Notes under the pieces: generated by a model
What the model saw: only the letters and a program-made list of their open reading frames with translations
Told to the model about the DNA's origin: nothing
The model's database searches: none
Part shown: positions 8,330 to 16,634 of the stretch, in pieces
How positions within the stretch are numbered: the first letter of the stretch is position 1
Layout of the letters: each line of letters opens with the position of its first letter
Made by a program: the position numbers and the translations under genes
Origin: a virus
Virus record (IMG/VR): IMGVR_UViG_3300017971_000512
Coordinates: 1 to 37,686 of that record
Length of the DNA stretch: 37,686 nt
Direction: 5' to 3' (one strand)

Positions 8330-8785
8330 ATGGCATATGTCCTCGGAATGAATGCCAAGCTGTACAGATGCGCCACGCTCATCAATGACAGCGACAACAC
8401 CCCGGCCCTCGCAACCTGGATCCTCATCGGTAACGTGCGTGACCTCACGCTCAACCTTGAGACCGGCGAGGCCGACATCACGACCCGCGGCAACGACGGA
8501 TGGCGACAAACCGCCGCCACGCTCAAGGACGGCTCCCTCGAATTCGAGATGGTCTGGGATCCGGGCGACGCTGCCTTTACAGCGGTCCAAACCGCCTGGG
8601 ATACGCCGACAGAAATCGGCATCGCCGCATTGGACGGCGCTGAAGATGCGGCAGGGTCCCAAGGCCTCGCCGGCAATTTCAGCGTCACCAACTTCACCCG
8701 GACCGAACCGCTCGAAGAGGCATTGATTGCCGCGGTGACCCTCAAACCCAGCTCCTACAACACCTGGTACACCGTTTCCGCCTAA
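8330..8785 (+). CDS. Major tail tube protein
   Basis: This 151-aa protein builds the stacked rings of the tail tube. VRDLTLNLETGEADITTRGNDGW and DGSLEFEMVWDPGDAAF are the characteristic pattern of siphovirus tube proteins, in which a strand of target-like repeats is followed by a conserved W-x-P. A ribosome binding site (GGAGGTAT) lies just before ATG 8330. No sheath gene follows, so the tail is non-contractile. Confidence 0.88.
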   Translation: MAYVLGMNAKLYRCATLINDSDNTPALATWILIGNVRDLTLNLETGEADITTRGNDGWRQTAATLKDGSLEFEMVWDPGDAAFTAVQTAWDTPTEIGIAALDGAEDAAGSQGLAGNFSVTNFTRTEPLEEALIAAVTLKPSSYNTWYTVSA

Positions 8786-8790
8786 ACCGC

Positions 8791-9354
8791 ATGGCCGAAC
8801 AGCCGACACCGCAGCGCTTTACCGATCGCGTCGGTCGTGACTGGTTGGTCGATATCAACTACACGACCATTGTGGCCGTTCGACGCGCGCTCGACGTCGA
8901 CCTCCTCGACATTGGCAACCCCGACGGAAAGCTACTGTCAACGCTGTTCGACGATCCGATCACGCGCGTCGCTGTCCTGTACGTCCTGTGCAGCGACCAG
9001 GCCGCGTCGAGGCAAATTACCGAAGAGGACTTCGGGCGTGCCATGGCCGGCGATGCCATCCTAGCGGCCACTGAGGCGTTGCTCAACTCGCTCATAGATT
9101 TTTTCCCGGACCCCCGGAGGCGGGACAACCTCCGGGGGCTCATCAAAAAGATTCGGACCGCCGAGACGCTCATGCTTCAGCTCGGCAAGGACAAGCTCGA
9201 CCAAATCGACCCGGCTACAGTAGCCAACGAGTCCATAGCCTCATCTGGCAGCTCGCCGGAATCCTCGGCCTCCACCCCGGCCCCTTCACCCTCCGCCAAC
9301 TCACCTGGATGGCCGAGGGACGCCGCCGCAACGAGTGGGAGCACACCGCCCTGA
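8791..9354 (+). CDS. Tail assembly chaperone, G-like product
   Basis: This 187-aa protein lies between tube and tape-measure genes, where lambda encodes gpG/gpGT. The first 145 residues are a plausible folded domain, including helices NLRGLIKKIRTAETLMLQLGK. The last 40 residues are Ser/Pro/Ala-rich (PESSASTPAPSPSANSPGW) and look like the out-of-frame reading of the following T-like segment. A perfect -1 slippery heptamer, T TTT TTC in the gene's phase, lies at 9099-9105, but helical coding sequence continues in this frame past it, so the true shift site may be nearer 9200-9240. Confidence 0.75.
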   Translation: MAEQPTPQRFTDRVGRDWLVDINYTTIVAVRRALDVDLLDIGNPDGKLLSTLFDDPITRVAVLYVLCSDQAASRQITEEDFGRAMAGDAILAATEALLNSLIDFFPDPRRRDNLRGLIKKIRTAETLMLQLGKDKLDQIDPATVANESIASSGSSPESSASTPAPSPSANSPGWPRDAAATSGSTPP

Positions 9355-9557
9355 TAGCCGCCCAGTTTGCGGAGGCCCACCGCGACAAGAAGAAACGCGC
9401 CAAGCCGTTCCGATTCGACGATTTTTACCCCTTCAAAATCGACCGGCCACGACACGCCAACACCCCGAAGGGCGACATTACCGCGTTGAAAGCCCTTCTC
9501 CGCGTACCACGCACAGCACCCGATTATGGCCGCAGCGCAAGGAATTCGAGCAGGTAA
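9240..9557 (+). CDS. Tail assembly chaperone T-like extension (-1 frame)
   Basis: In the -1 frame relative to the G-like gene, the sequence encodes LIWQLAGILGLHPGPFTLRQ, then LTWMAEGRRRNEWEHTALIA and an ending with FRFDDFYPF. This W-M-A-x-G-R ... D-F-x-P-F layout is the usual T domain of tail chaperones. It has no convincing own start (first ATG 9309), so it is most likely made as a G-T fusion by programmed -1 frameshifting. The start given is where the T-like protein pattern becomes clear, not a start codon. It overlaps the tape-measure start by 32 bases. Confidence 0.65.
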   Translation, partial: LIWQLAGILGLHPGPFTLRQLTWMAEGRRRNEWEHTALIAAQFAEAHRDKKKRAKPFRFDDFYPFKIDRPRHANTPKGDITALKALLRVPRTAPDYGRSARNSSR

Positions 9558-11694
9558 GGCTTACGTCGAAATGGGAACGGACAACAATCCGCTCTCGCGA
9601 GGCCTGCGTGCTGCCGAATCAAAGCTCAAACGCTATGCGCGGAATGCTCGGGCCATCGGCACCCAAATGGTCAAGCTCGGTGCCTCCGCGCTCCTCCCCT
9701 TCATCGGTGGTGCCAAAGTCTACGCCAACTTCGCGGACAAAATGGCCGTCGTCCGGGCCGTTACCGGCGCCCTTACCGCCGACTTCCAGAAGCTCGAGAA
9801 AGAGGCCAAGCGGCTCGGCCGCACCACGTCGTTTACCGCCAGTGACGTCGCCGGCGCGATGATCGAACTCGGCCGCGCGGGCTTCAAACCGCAGGCCATC
9901 CTAGACAGCACCCAGGCCGTTCTGAACCTCGCCCGCGCCACTGACACCGAACTACCATTGGCCGCTGAAATCGCCGCCGCAGCGCTCCGTGGATTCAGCC
10001 TCAAAACGAAAGACTCCGGCCGCGTTGCCGACGTCTTGACCGCCGGGGCCAACGCCTCCGCGCAGACGCTCGAGGACCTGGGCGAGTCCCTCAAATACGT
10101 TGCCCCGCTCGCCGTAGAGGCCAACGCGTCCATCGAGGAGACCGTCGCCGCCCTGGGTCTGATGGCCAACAACGGTATCAAGGGCAGTATGGCCGGGACC
10201 GCCCTGGCCCGCGCCTACAAAAACCTCGCCACGACCGGTGCCCAAAAAACCCTCCAGAACATCGGCGTCGCCGCCGTCGACTCCGCCGGCGACCTCCGGC
10301 CACTCTCGACTGTTCTGGCGGAACTCGGCGAAATGACAAAAGCCTACGGCTCCGGAAAGCGGCTTGCCATCTTTGAGAAGCTCTTCGGACGCGGGTCCGC
10401 CGCTGCGCTGAAGCTCGCCGGAGGGGCCGGCGCCTTCGACGACCTGCTAGCCAAAATGCGCGACGCCGAAGGCACCGCCAACGACGTCGCACAACAGATG
10501 GACGATAACCTCGGCGGATCCTTCCGCCGCCTCATGAGCGCCGTTGAAGGGTCCGCGATCGCCGTCGGCGAGGCCGTAAAAGGACCGTTCCGACAGTTCA
10601 CCGAATGGGCCGTCCTGGCCGTCGGCCGCGTCACCGAATGGATTGCGGCCAACCAAAAGCTCGTTATCGGCGCCGCCATGGCCGCCACCGCGCTCGCCGC
10701 CACCGGCGTCGCCCTCATCGCTCTAAGCGCCGCCATGAGCACGGTCAGCTTTGCCATTGGCGGGATCGCCACCATTGCCACCACAATTGCCGGCGCATTT
10801 ATGGCCATCCTCTCGCCGATAGGTCTTGTTAGCGCTGCCGTTGCCGCGCTAGGCGCCACGCTGTTTAGCTTTACCAACACCAGCGGCGCCCTTATGGGAT
10901 GGCTCAGCGGCCGTTTCGGTGCCTTTGGCCAGTTCGCCTCAAAGACGTTCGGCGCCGTCGCCAAATCACTCGCCCGGGGCGACATCACCGCCGCCGCCAA
11001 CGTCCTCTGGGCCTCGCTCAACCTCATTTGGGTAAAGGGCGCCAGCCGTCTGTCTGTTGCCATTGATTCTATCCGCGACAAATGGACCGACTTCTGTTAT
11101 GGCATGGCTGCTAGTTTCAACGCGGCCGTCTCTTCGATTTCCTACGCATGGACCTACATCGAAAGCAAAGTTGCCGAAATCATTGCAGGCCTGGCCTCCC
11201 TGTCCGGACTCGACCCACACGCTGTCGTCAAAGGCGTCCAGGAACACTACGGTAAACAACTCGAGGACATCAACAACACCCTAGCTGCCAAACTCCGTAG
11301 TATTTACCAGGACCGCGACCGCGCCCAAGCTCAGGCCGACGAGAAACACCTGGCCGCACTGAGAGCGGCCAATAAGGCAATTCGCGACGCTCGCAAGGAC
11401 TGGTCCGCCGCCATCAATGACGCCGAAGCGCCACCAGCCCTCCGCGAAGCCGCTGCCCTCCCGGAAAAGATGAAACAGGCCGCCGTGGAAATCGGCAAAG
11501 GCATTGAAGGCATCACCCTACCCGGCACCCCCGCCGGCAGCCGCGGCACCTTCAACGCCGCCGCCGTCCAGTCCCTGCAGTCCGGGACCACCATGGACGA
11601 AAAACAGCTCCGCGAACTCGAACTCGCCAACCGACACCTCAACCGCATCGACCGCAAGTTTGCCCGCGATAACCACCTCCCACGGTTCTCCTGA
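9526..11694 (+). CDS. Tail tape measure protein, TP901 type
   Basis: This 722-aa protein sets tail length and may enter the host membrane during DNA delivery. The N-terminal TP901-type core is clear: KRLGRTTSFTASDVAGAMIE, LGRAGFKP, AGANASAQTLEDLGESL and MANNGIKGSMAGTALARAY. A hydrophobic block follows at about residues 380-445 (LVIGAAMAATALAATG onward, rich in A, I, G) that could form several membrane segments. The C-terminal third is helical with a coiled coil (DRDRAQAQADEKHLAALRAA). The length is short for tape measures and predicts a tail of roughly 100 nm. Confidence 0.9.
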   Translation: MAAAQGIRAGKAYVEMGTDNNPLSRGLRAAESKLKRYARNARAIGTQMVKLGASALLPFIGGAKVYANFADKMAVVRAVTGALTADFQKLEKEAKRLGRTTSFTASDVAGAMIELGRAGFKPQAILDSTQAVLNLARATDTELPLAAEIAAAALRGFSLKTKDSGRVADVLTAGANASAQTLEDLGESLKYVAPLAVEANASIEETVAALGLMANNGIKGSMAGTALARAYKNLATTGAQKTLQNIGVAAVDSAGDLRPLSTVLAELGEMTKAYGSGKRLAIFEKLFGRGSAAALKLAGGAGAFDDLLAKMRDAEGTANDVAQQMDDNLGGSFRRLMSAVEGSAIAVGEAVKGPFRQFTEWAVLAVGRVTEWIAANQKLVIGAAMAATALAATGVALIALSAAMSTVSFAIGGIATIATTIAGAFMAILSPIGLVSAAVAALGATLFSFTNTSGALMGWLSGRFGAFGQFASKTFGAVAKSLARGDITAAANVLWASLNLIWVKGASRLSVAIDSIRDKWTDFCYGMAASFNAAVSSISYAWTYIESKVAEIIAGLASLSGLDPHAVVKGVQEHYGKQLEDINNTLAAKLRSIYQDRDRAQAQADEKHLAALRAANKAIRDARKDWSAAINDAEAPPALREAAALPEKMKQAAVEIGKGIEGITLPGTPAGSRGTFNAAAVQSLQSGTTMDEKQLRELELANRHLNRIDRKFARDNHLPRFS

Positions 11695-12515
11695 TGGCCA
11701 TTACCGTCGAAGAAAAAGCCCACGGCATCAGCCTTGCCGAAGGCGAAACCAGCACCCGGGACATTCCGTACATCATCCGTGGCGCCTCGACCGAAGAGCA
11801 GGCCCGCGCCGCCTTCGTCGCTCAAGTGCCCCGGGAACGATACAACTACCTTCTCCATTCGGTCGACCTCGATGAAATCGCCCCAGACATCTACGAAGCC
11901 ACCGCCCACTACGAACCCTACGAGCAGACCAAGCTCCCCCAGCCGCAGACCGGCGATTCGCTCTTTAGCTTTTCGACATCTGGCTCCACGCAACATATCA
12001 CGCAGGCCTACAACACCACCGCCTACGCTGCCCCGGGCGCCGGCAATCCCCCAGATTACAAGGGCGCAATCGGCGTCACCGGCTCCGGCGAAGACCAGAA
12101 GGTCGAAGGCGTCGACGTACCGGTCCCCTCCCTCAAGTTCACCGAAACCTACTATCCGCCGGCCGCCATGGTCACGCGCAGCTACGTCCGGCTCCTCGCC
12201 ACCATTACCGGCATGGTTTCGCTCTCCCCCTTCCGCGGCTTCCAACCCGGCGAAGTCCTCTTTCTCGGTGCCGACGGTAACCAGCGAAACAACGAAGACT
12301 GGGAAATCGCCTTCCAGTTCGACGCCTCGCCGAACGTCTCCGCCCTCCGTGTCGGAGACATGGTCGTTGCCAAAAAAGGCTGGGACTACCTCTGGGTCCG
12401 CTACGTCAAGAAAGAAGACGCTGCCGCCAAGGCCCTCATTGAAAGCCCACAGTTCGCCTACGTCTGTGAAGTCCACAAATACGCCAACTTCGGCATCATC
12501 GGAATAGGAACCTAG
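11694..12515 (+). CDS. Tail tip/baseplate protein
   Basis: This 273-aa protein begins one base inside the tape-measure stop (TGATGG). It has no recognised catalytic motif. Features include QTGDSLFSFSTSGSTQHITQ, KFTETYYPPAAMVTRSYV and the end FQPGEVLFLGADG with WEIAFQF. Proteins of this general type follow the tape measure in many prophages of high-GC bacteria, where they probably form the distal tail or hub. Assigned from position and beta-rich character; exact role unknown. Confidence 0.7.
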   Translation: MAITVEEKAHGISLAEGETSTRDIPYIIRGASTEEQARAAFVAQVPRERYNYLLHSVDLDEIAPDIYEATAHYEPYEQTKLPQPQTGDSLFSFSTSGSTQHITQAYNTTAYAAPGAGNPPDYKGAIGVTGSGEDQKVEGVDVPVPSLKFTETYYPPAAMVTRSYVRLLATITGMVSLSPFRGFQPGEVLFLGADGNQRNNEDWEIAFQFDASPNVSALRVGDMVVAKKGWDYLWVRYVKKEDAAAKALIESPQFAYVCEVHKYANFGIIGIGT

Positions 12516-12519
12516 CCCC

Positions 12520-13353
12520 ATGGCCGACAACAAAACCTGGGTCGGAGACGACTCCGGCAACGAAGGCGACTGGTCGGTCGCCGCGAACTGGTCCCCGTCC
12601 GGCGTACCGGTCGCCACCGACCACGTCCGCATCCCCGCCAGTTCGTCCGAGGACATCACCGCCGGGCTCAACCAGTCCGCCGTCGCCCTCGGCGACGTCA
12701 TCGTCGAGAAAGGCTACACCGGCACCATCGGGACCTCCGCCGGCTACCTCCAAATCGACCCCAACCGATTCCAGTTCGAGGGCACCGGCGAAAGCTACAT
12801 CGACCTCGGGTCCGCCGCCATTGACGTCCTTATCCTCGACACCGCCACCGCCCCGGCGACCGGTCAGCATGGCCTCTATCTGAAGGGTTCCGCCATCGCC
12901 ATCCTGTCGGTTCTCGACGGTGACGTCGCTGTCGCCGGCCTCCACGGCGAGACCGCCACCGTCACCACCGCCCGCACCGTCGGCGACCGCGCCAAGCTCA
13001 CCCTCGGCGCCGGCGTCACCCTCACAAATCTCGACACCGTAAAGGGCGAGGCCACCCTACGCTGCGCCTGTACCACCATCGACGTCCTCGGTGGCCAGCT
13101 CACAACGGAAGAGGTCGGCGCCATCACCACCCTAAACGTCCGCGACGGCACCGCCTACCCGAACAGTACCGGCACCATCACGACGCTCAACCTCCACGGT
13201 GGTACCGTCGACCTGACGGGTAGCGGCCTTGCCCGGACCATCACGACGCTCGTCCATAACGGTGGCGCCATCCTCTACGATCCGGCCAGCGTCACCATTA
13301 CGAACAAATCCGCACCCGACGCCCCGGTCCGCATGAGCGCCACGCCCGCATAA
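12520..13353 (+). CDS. Tail fibre/spike-like beta-helix protein
   Basis: This 277-aa protein consists mainly of short repeating beta units rich in T, G, V and N (for example ITTLNVRDGTAYPNSTGTIT then TLNLHGGTVDLTGSG and ITTLVHNGGAILYDP). Such units stack into a parallel beta-helix, common in tail spikes and fibres. The N-terminus (TWVGDDSGNEGDWSVAANWSP) resembles the opening of autotransporter-like beta-solenoid domains. Located in the tail-tip cluster, it is probably part of the host-recognition apparatus. Confidence 0.7.
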   Translation: MADNKTWVGDDSGNEGDWSVAANWSPSGVPVATDHVRIPASSSEDITAGLNQSAVALGDVIVEKGYTGTIGTSAGYLQIDPNRFQFEGTGESYIDLGSAAIDVLILDTATAPATGQHGLYLKGSAIAILSVLDGDVAVAGLHGETATVTTARTVGDRAKLTLGAGVTLTNLDTVKGEATLRCACTTIDVLGGQLTTEEVGAITTLNVRDGTAYPNSTGTITTLNLHGGTVDLTGSGLARTITTLVHNGGAILYDPASVTITNKSAPDAPVRMSATPA

Positions 13354-13354
13354 T

Positions 13355-14317
13355 ATGCCACCATTCAAAAAAGTCGCCAGAGGGCAGACCCTCTCTATCC
13401 CGGCCGACGACTACAACGCCTGCATCGCTACGGCCAAGGCGTACCACCAGGGTCTTGGCGGCGCACCATCTCCACCGCAGCGTCCCACTGGTAACTCCCC
13501 GAGCCGCCTGTTCGTCAAGAACGTTAGCTCCACCGACGCTCCACGCTTCGCCGTCCTCGGCATCGAGTCCGTCGTTTTTACCCCGTCCGACAACCTCGAC
13601 GAATTCCAAAACGCCCCGACCCTGACAGTCACGACGCCGACCACGGACGACCATACCGGCAATTTTGTCATTGCCCAGGAACCAATACCCGCCGGCCAAA
13701 TCGGTCTAGCCGTTCTCCAGGGACTCACCGCCTGCCAAATCAACATCACCGATGAGGACCACACCCACGCCGACGTCACCAATGAAGACAACACCCAGCT
13801 CACCAGCGGCTCCAGCGGCGCCGCGCGCATCCTCCACGTAAACGGCACCGGTACCCAATGGGCGCTGGTCGCCCTTGGAACATCTCAGCCGATCGCCGAC
13901 TATGGCCAGCTCTACATGACGAGTGCTTGGTCACACACCGGCAGCGGAGAGGAGACGATAGGGTGGAACGCCGACGGCAGTAGCAGCGACGGCGTGACGC
14001 CGGATCAGGCCAACAACAAGCTCACGATCGTGACGCCTGGCACCTATTTCCTCACCTTCGATATGGATGTCGGCGGCTATACCGCCAGTGCCACGCCCGC
14101 GGCTTTTTCCGTCACGCTCTATGAGGGCGAACAAAGCCGCCCGTGGATGGCCTGCTTCTGCCATCTCCTCTACATCCAGTCGGTAGCGGTCTCGCAGCGT
14201 ATCGGTGCCAATTGTGTCCGGGCCTTCGCAGCCGATACCGACCTCACTCTGCGGGCCACCGCATCGGTGGCATGCTCCGCAAACAACGGTCAATTCTCCG
14301 CCATCCGCCTGAACTGA
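13355..14317 (+). CDS. Tail fibre protein with C-terminal jelly-roll-like domain
   Basis: This 320-aa protein starts two bases after the previous stop and closes the structural operon. The N-terminal half is of unknown fold. The C-terminal 130 residues (TIGWNADGSS, then NKLTIVTPGTYFLTFDMDVG and a closing beta strand) read like a TNF/C1q-type jelly-roll head used by receptor-binding fibres. The assignment of the head domain is an inference from the pattern 'I.V...G.Y.....'. The last gene before the promoter at 14435. Confidence 0.65.
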   Translation: MPPFKKVARGQTLSIPADDYNACIATAKAYHQGLGGAPSPPQRPTGNSPSRLFVKNVSSTDAPRFAVLGIESVVFTPSDNLDEFQNAPTLTVTTPTTDDHTGNFVIAQEPIPAGQIGLAVLQGLTACQINITDEDHTHADVTNEDNTQLTSGSSGAARILHVNGTGTQWALVALGTSQPIADYGQLYMTSAWSHTGSGEETIGWNADGSSSDGVTPDQANNKLTIVTPGTYFLTFDMDVGGYTASATPAAFSVTLYEGEQSRPWMACFCHLLYIQSVAVSQRIGANCVRAFAADTDLTLRATASVACSANNGQFSAIRLN

Positions 14318-14434
14318 CCACGCCACGCGGCGGCCCGGAACAAACCGCAAAATAATTCCCCGCTCGTGACGTAACCTCTTACGCCACCACGCCTTAAAAT
14401 TTTCGCCAAAATGGCCCCTCTTCGCATAATCTGG

Positions 14435-14462
14435 TTGACAGGCGGCAACCGATATGTATAAT
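14435..14462 (+). promoter_or_regulatory. Strong sigma70-type promoter
   Basis: A perfect -35 box TTGACA (14435-14440) and a perfect -10 box TATAAT (14457-14462) are separated by 16 bases. Transcription would start near 14469 and read the gene at 14513, which has an AGGAGG ribosome binding site. The surrounding 195-base gap (14318-14512) holds no gene. A short dyad (GACGTAA ... TTACGCC, about 14366-14387) upstream could bind a regulator. This is the best promoter in the window. Confidence 0.75.
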
Positions 14463-14512
14463 TAGGGCATGAGGCGTTTACGAGACACCACACACGAACA
14501 GGAGGATGACCG

Positions 14513-14845
14513 ATGGAAAACCCACGACCTGCCGATTACGAATTGCTCGCTCGCACACTCTGCCTAGGTCGCGAGACTGACCCAGACACCCTCACACAGT
14601 GCATGGACGGCACACGGCCAGAGTGGCAAATGGAGAGCATTGACGAAGACAATGACTGTGTGTCACAGACACGCGACACACTCGACGATTTCCGCCGCCA
14701 CTCGCAACAATGGCGCGAGCCGGGTCACTGCCAGGAAATCAACGGTGGACTCTATTGGGAACGCTGTCAGGCTTTGAGAGGACAGCAACGATGTGAGCTT
14801 TGCGTTGTTGACTGCGGCACTTTCCGCCTTTGTTATCAAGTTTAA
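14513..14845 (+). CDS. Small acidic cysteine-containing protein, unknown
   Basis: This 110-aa protein is the first gene after the consensus promoter and has a clear AGGAGG site. It contains seven cysteines, several clustered at the end (RCELCVVDCGTFRLC), and many acidic residues in the middle (ESIDEDNDCVSQTRDTLDDF). No known domain is recognised. Expression from a strong promoter next to the integrase module suggests an early or lysogeny-related gene. A metal-binding function is possible but not shown. Confidence 0.6.
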   Translation: MENPRPADYELLARTLCLGRETDPDTLTQCMDGTRPEWQMESIDEDNDCVSQTRDTLDDFRRHSQQWREPGHCQEINGGLYWERCQALRGQQRCELCVVDCGTFRLCYQV

Positions 14846-15101
14846 CGGCGCCCACCACCGCGCTCTGGGCAGGGAGCGTGGGGGTGGTTTCCGCTACGCA
14901 CACGAACAGGAGGACCATGCCATCAAATACCTTACCCTTGCCCAGGCCGCGGCCCGGCTCGGTGTCTCGCGGCAAATGATCCACCGCTACGTCCGCGACG
15001 GTCGCATTCACGCGGAGCGCGTCGGCTGGCAGTGGCTCATCGCCCCGCGCGACTGCCGCAAGCCCAAACCGCGCAAGCCGGGACCGGAACCATCCACCTA
15101 A
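14793..15101 (+). CDS. MerR/excisionase-type helix-turn-helix protein
   Basis: The C-terminal 60 residues are a clear excisionase-like winged helix: YLTLAQAAARLGVSRQMIHR, then YVRDGRIHAERVGWQWLI, followed by a basic tail (KPKPRKPGPEPS). Placed beside and convergent with the integrase gene, it is a good Xis candidate. The start is puzzling. The frame's only upstream ATG is at 14793, inside the preceding gene. The well-placed AGGAGG at 14908 precedes an ATG (14917) in the wrong frame, with an in-frame ATC at 14922. The true N-terminus is therefore uncertain and a one-base indel is possible. Confidence 0.7.
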   Translation: MSFALLTAALSAFVIKFNGAHHRALGRERGGGFRYAHEQEDHAIKYLTLAQAAARLGVSRQMIHRYVRDGRIHAERVGWQWLIAPRDCRKPKPRKPGPEPST

Positions 15102-16024
15102 CCCAGCAGCGATGGCGGTAGCGGTGGCCGACTGCCGGCGATTCGCGGGTCGATGTAGTGCTGTTGCGCCAGCCCCGGCGTGCGATGCCCCAGGTGCCGC
15201 ATGGCCGCTCCCGGCGCCACGGCCTCCAGGTGGCTCGCTGAAGTCCGACGTAGCTTCTGCGGGCCTTCTTTGCGGCCTACGGGCAATCCTGCTGGCAATA
15301 GCACATGCTCCTTCCAGTGTTTCCAGAAGTACTCCCGGCAGTATGGCCAGGGTAAGAGCTTCTCACGCTGTGGCGGCACTGTCTTGGCGATCGCGGCTAA
15401 CGTGACCTCTTGGACGCGGCAGATTATCGCCTCCCCGGTCTTCTCCTGCGCCACCTCGAATTCGCCCGTTTGCACCTCGGCCAACGTGAGCGCCAACACG
15501 TCCGAGAGACGTAGGCCGGTATCGTAGACGAGCAGGATAAATACAGTCCAAAATGCACCGATCCGAATGCCGGTACGGTAATATTCCTGCGCCCGGTCCG
15601 CGGCGTCTAACATCCGGCTCATCTCGTCCCGGGTCCACGCTCTCGGGATCCGCCGCGGCTGCGTTACCTGCCGGATGTGCTTCGGCGGCGGGTCCACTAG
15701 ATTCATCGCGGCGGCGAACCGCCACAGCGTCAGTAGATCGCCACGGCGCCGCGAGACCGTTTTGGGGGCATGATCGACGGCGTGATCCCGCAGAAACCGA
15801 TTGACGAGGTGAGCAGATAGCTGCTCCAGCCGCACATGTCTTCCATGCCAGCGATCGAGGACGCGAAGCGTGGTCGTGAGCTGATGCACGGACGAAGACC
15901 GCAGCGGCCGCACCAGTAGGTAGTCGCTGCGGAAAAACTCCTCTAACGTGCGGTGGCACATCAGTCCAGCCTCCGAGGTGTGCGTCTGGATGCGTGCCTT
16001 TCTTATCGACCCCCACACGGACAT
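15098..16024 (-). CDS. int: Tyrosine-type integrase
   Basis: This protein (308 aa) should integrate and, with a partner, excise the phage by strand exchange at att sites. The N-terminal SAM-like DNA-binding domain (LEEFFRSDYLLVRPL through HLVNRFLRDH) is followed by the catalytic domain with Arg in DTGLRLSDV, Lys in QEKTGE, Arg in KLRRTSASH, His in MRHLGHRTPG and the nucleophile Tyr in QQHYIDP. ATG 16024 has GGAGGG at good spacing; another ATG at 15961 also follows GGAGG, and the frame continues upstream to 16138. It is the only minus-strand gene I support. No att core could be identified. Confidence 0.9.
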   Translation of the reverse strand: MSVWGSIRKARIQTHTSEAGLMCHRTLEEFFRSDYLLVRPLRSSSVHQLTTTLRVLDRWHGRHVRLEQLSAHLVNRFLRDHAVDHAPKTVSRRRGDLLTLWRFAAAMNLVDPPPKHIRQVTQPRRIPRAWTRDEMSRMLDAADRAQEYYRTGIRIGAFWTVFILLVYDTGLRLSDVLALTLAEVQTGEFEVAQEKTGEAIICRVQEVTLAAIAKTVPPQREKLLPWPYCREYFWKHWKEHVLLPAGLPVGRKEGPQKLRRTSASHLEAVAPGAAMRHLGHRTPGLAQQHYIDPRIAGSRPPLPPSLLG

Positions 16025-16195
16025 AGGATGACCCTCCACGTAAGAGCTACCGTAATCGGCGCAATCCGTGCAGACGGTATCCTTTACCAACATAAATGTT
16101 TTAGCTTCGTTTCGAGTCCTACCGGGGGAGCTTAGCAAGTAGGGGATAACCGGCGTCCTTACCTATTGGAATTTTCGGCATCAGGATGGAACGGA

Positions 16196-16414
16196 ATGAT
16201 GGGTATCGTATCGCTTAACCAGATCATCGAAGTCACCTGCCCGAACTGTGGCAAGCAGATCAAGAAGCAACTGCGTTGGTTCCACGGTGACCGTGATTGT
16301 CCCCATGGATGCGGGCTGACTCTCAAATGCGACGAGCTTGCCCGGGGAATTCGTGAAGATATTGACAAGGCAGTTGCGGACTTCCGGCGTGACCTTGGCC
16401 GAATGTTTCGATAA
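16196..16414 (+). CDS. Small zinc-ribbon protein
   Basis: This protein of about 72 residues has a zinc ribbon (CPNCGK ... CPHGCG) followed by a basic-acidic helix (DKAVADFRRDLGRMFR). The pattern CPxCGKxIxKxLxWF is common in small phage and bacterial zinc-ribbon proteins. ATG 16196 is assumed; the frame is open from a TTG at 16166. The opposite strand is also open here (16181-16486), but the paired cysteines make the + strand the better choice. Function unknown. Confidence 0.55.
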   Translation: MMGIVSLNQIIEVTCPNCGKQIKKQLRWFHGDRDCPHGCGLTLKCDELARGIREDIDKAVADFRRDLGRMFR

Positions 16415-16516
16415 TTCGTTTTGCAGTTCGTCCATGAACGCGGCGAACTGCGACGTGTCCGCGTTGACCCTACAAGTGGCAGCCATATTGGGGAGTCCTT
16501 TTCAGCTTGAGTTTCC

Positions 16517-16591
16517 GGCGGCCTGAGTAGCGAGTACCGGCGACGGCTCGGGGGTCGTGCTACTACGGACCCTGTGACTGCTCAGGCCGCC
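16517..16591. repeat. 14-bp inverted repeat, long stem-loop
   Basis: The arms GGCGGCCTGAGTAG (16517-16530) and CTGCTCAGGCCGCC (16578-16591) pair over 14 bases with one G-U wobble and enclose a 47-base GC-rich loop. No T-tract follows on either side, so it is not a simple terminator. It lies upstream of the DNA-binding protein at 16635 and near the integrase. It could be an operator, a structured RNA or part of an attachment region. Confidence 0.6.
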
Positions 16592-16600
16592 TCTACGTAT

Positions 16601-16627
16601 TGTAAAGTCTTGGGTTCACGGTACAAT
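16601..16627 (+). promoter_or_regulatory. Weak promoter candidate, possibly giving a leaderless mRNA
   Basis: A -10-like TACAAT (16622-16627) with a TTGTAA 15 bases upstream precedes the ATG at 16635 by only seven bases. Transcription would then begin at or next to the start codon. The spacing is short, so this is tentative. Confidence 0.3.
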
Positions 16628-16634
16628 AGGGGAC

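Noticed and set aside
10421-10440. Partial match of spacer 8 to the tape-measure gene (GGGGCCGGCGC)
   Set aside because: Only 11 contiguous GC-rich bases; expected by chance and not comparable with the spacer 14 match.
12520-14317. Idea that the beta-rich tail genes are host autotransporters
   Set aside because: They lie in an uninterrupted tail operon after the tape measure and lack signal peptides.
16192-16203. GGAATGATG motif resembling the repeat, near the integrase
   Set aside because: Only nine bases, inside a likely gene and on the wrong strand for a nearby tracrRNA; chance match.
16181-16486. Minus-strand frame of 101 codons that looks reasonably protein-like
   Set aside because: The + strand frame has two zinc-binding cysteine pairs typical of small zinc-ribbon proteins, which are unlikely by chance; both cannot easily be real. 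It stays a possible alternative.
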